Shown one piece after another: positions 5,059-5,382 of a DNA stretch of 5,382 nt. This stretch comes from Nanobdellati archaeon. GTDB taxonomy: Archaea; EX4484-52; JAADEF01. The notes below the pieces were generated by a model. That model searched no databases. It was not told the origin of the DNA and worked only from the letters and a program-made list of their open reading frames with translations. The position numbers and the translations under genes are program-made. The stretch's first letter is position 1; every line of letters begins with the position of its first letter. The stretch is taken from contig JALWJP010000063.1 of assembly GCA_026997215.1 (NCBI GenBank), positions 1 to 5,382 on the forward strand, read 5' to 3'.

Positions 5059-5069
5059 AGGTGTTAATA

Positions 5070-5382
5070 ATGGTCGTAAGATTCAGAAAAAAAGTAATAA
5101 AAAAGAGGGGATCCAGAACATACGGTTACGGCAGTCCAAAAAAACACAGAGGAAAAGGTTCTAAAGGAGGTAAAGGTAAAGCAGGAGTAGGTAAAAAAGC
5201 AGGTCACAAAGCAATTCTTTTAAAACAAATGGGTAAAGGATTAGGCAAACATGGATTTACCATACCCCCGGAAGCAAAAACAAAATATCAAGTGTTTAGT
5301 TTGAAGGAAATACATGCTAAACTTTCATTATTAAAAGAGGAAGGTTATATAAATCAACAAGAAAAAGAATATGTTATAGAAC
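5070..5382 (+). CDS. rpl15: Large-subunit ribosomal protein uL15 (3' end outside window)
   Basis: uL15 is an early-binding protein of the large subunit with a long basic N-terminal extension that reaches into 23S rRNA. The 104 complete codons visible give MVVRFRKKVIKKRGSRTYGYG, then SPKKHRGKGSKGGKGKAGVGKKAGHK (22-47), the Gly/Lys/Arg-rich signature of archaeal uL15, and the beginning of the folded domain with KHGFTIPPEAKTKYQVFSLKEI. The frame is still open at the right edge and no stop is seen, so roughly the C-terminal third is missing if the length is typical. AGGTG at 5059-5063 follows the uL30 TAA and sets the ATG at 5070. In archaea secY usually comes next. Confidence 0.95.
   Translation, partial: MVVRFRKKVIKKRGSRTYGYGSPKKHRGKGSKGGKGKAGVGKKAGHKAILLKQMGKGLGKHGFTIPPEAKTKYQVFSLKEIHAKLSLLKEEGYINQQEKEYVIE

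Overview
The window is a stretch of an archaeal chromosome carrying the downstream part of the spc-type ribosomal protein operon. Ten genes run in one direction in the classic archaeal order: uL5, uS14, uS8, uL6, eL32, eL19, uL18, uS5, uL30, uL15. The presence of eL32 and eL19 between uL6 and uL18, and archaeal/eukaryotic-type versions of uS14, uS5 and uL30, rules out a bacterium. The DNA is very AT-rich (roughly one third G+C by eye), with AGA/AGG dominating arginine codons. A 76-residue uS14 with an N-terminal extension, a uL30 lacking its middle, and a uS5 with a glycine-rich insertion point, as an inference, to a DPANN-type archaeon (Woesearchaeota/Pacearchaeota/Nanoarchaeota-like). I cannot fix the lineage without a tree.

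Layout: bases 2-418 hold the C-terminal 138 codons of a multi-pass membrane protein that begins before the window, resembling the lysylphosphatidylglycerol-synthase-TM/UPF0104 family. Bases 419-489 form the leader of the ribosomal operon, with a BRE/TATA-like promoter and a small hairpin around the uL5 ribosome-binding site. From 490 to the right edge the ribosomal genes are packed with junctions from a 4-base overlap to a 10-base gap, except for a 42-base AT-rich spacer between eL19 and uL18 that contains a tandem 14-base repeat. uL15 runs off the right edge.

The genes form one functional unit: uL5, uL6, eL32, eL19, uL18, uL30 and uL15 go to the large subunit, and uS14, uS8 and uS5 to the small subunit. 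Every gene has a Shine-Dalgarno element of the type AGGTGAT, 3-5 bases before its start when aligned to the 16S tail. At most junctions the upstream stop codon lies inside or directly against that element, which suggests tight termination-reinitiation coupling. This rule also moves the starts of uL5, uS8, uL6, uL18 and uL30 a few codons downstream of the longest open frames.

I found no mobile element, CRISPR array, tRNA, rRNA or defence-like system. The points of interest are the truncated left end of the operon, the leader hairpin, the eL19-uL18 spacer, and lineage-type extensions on uS5, eL32 and uS14.
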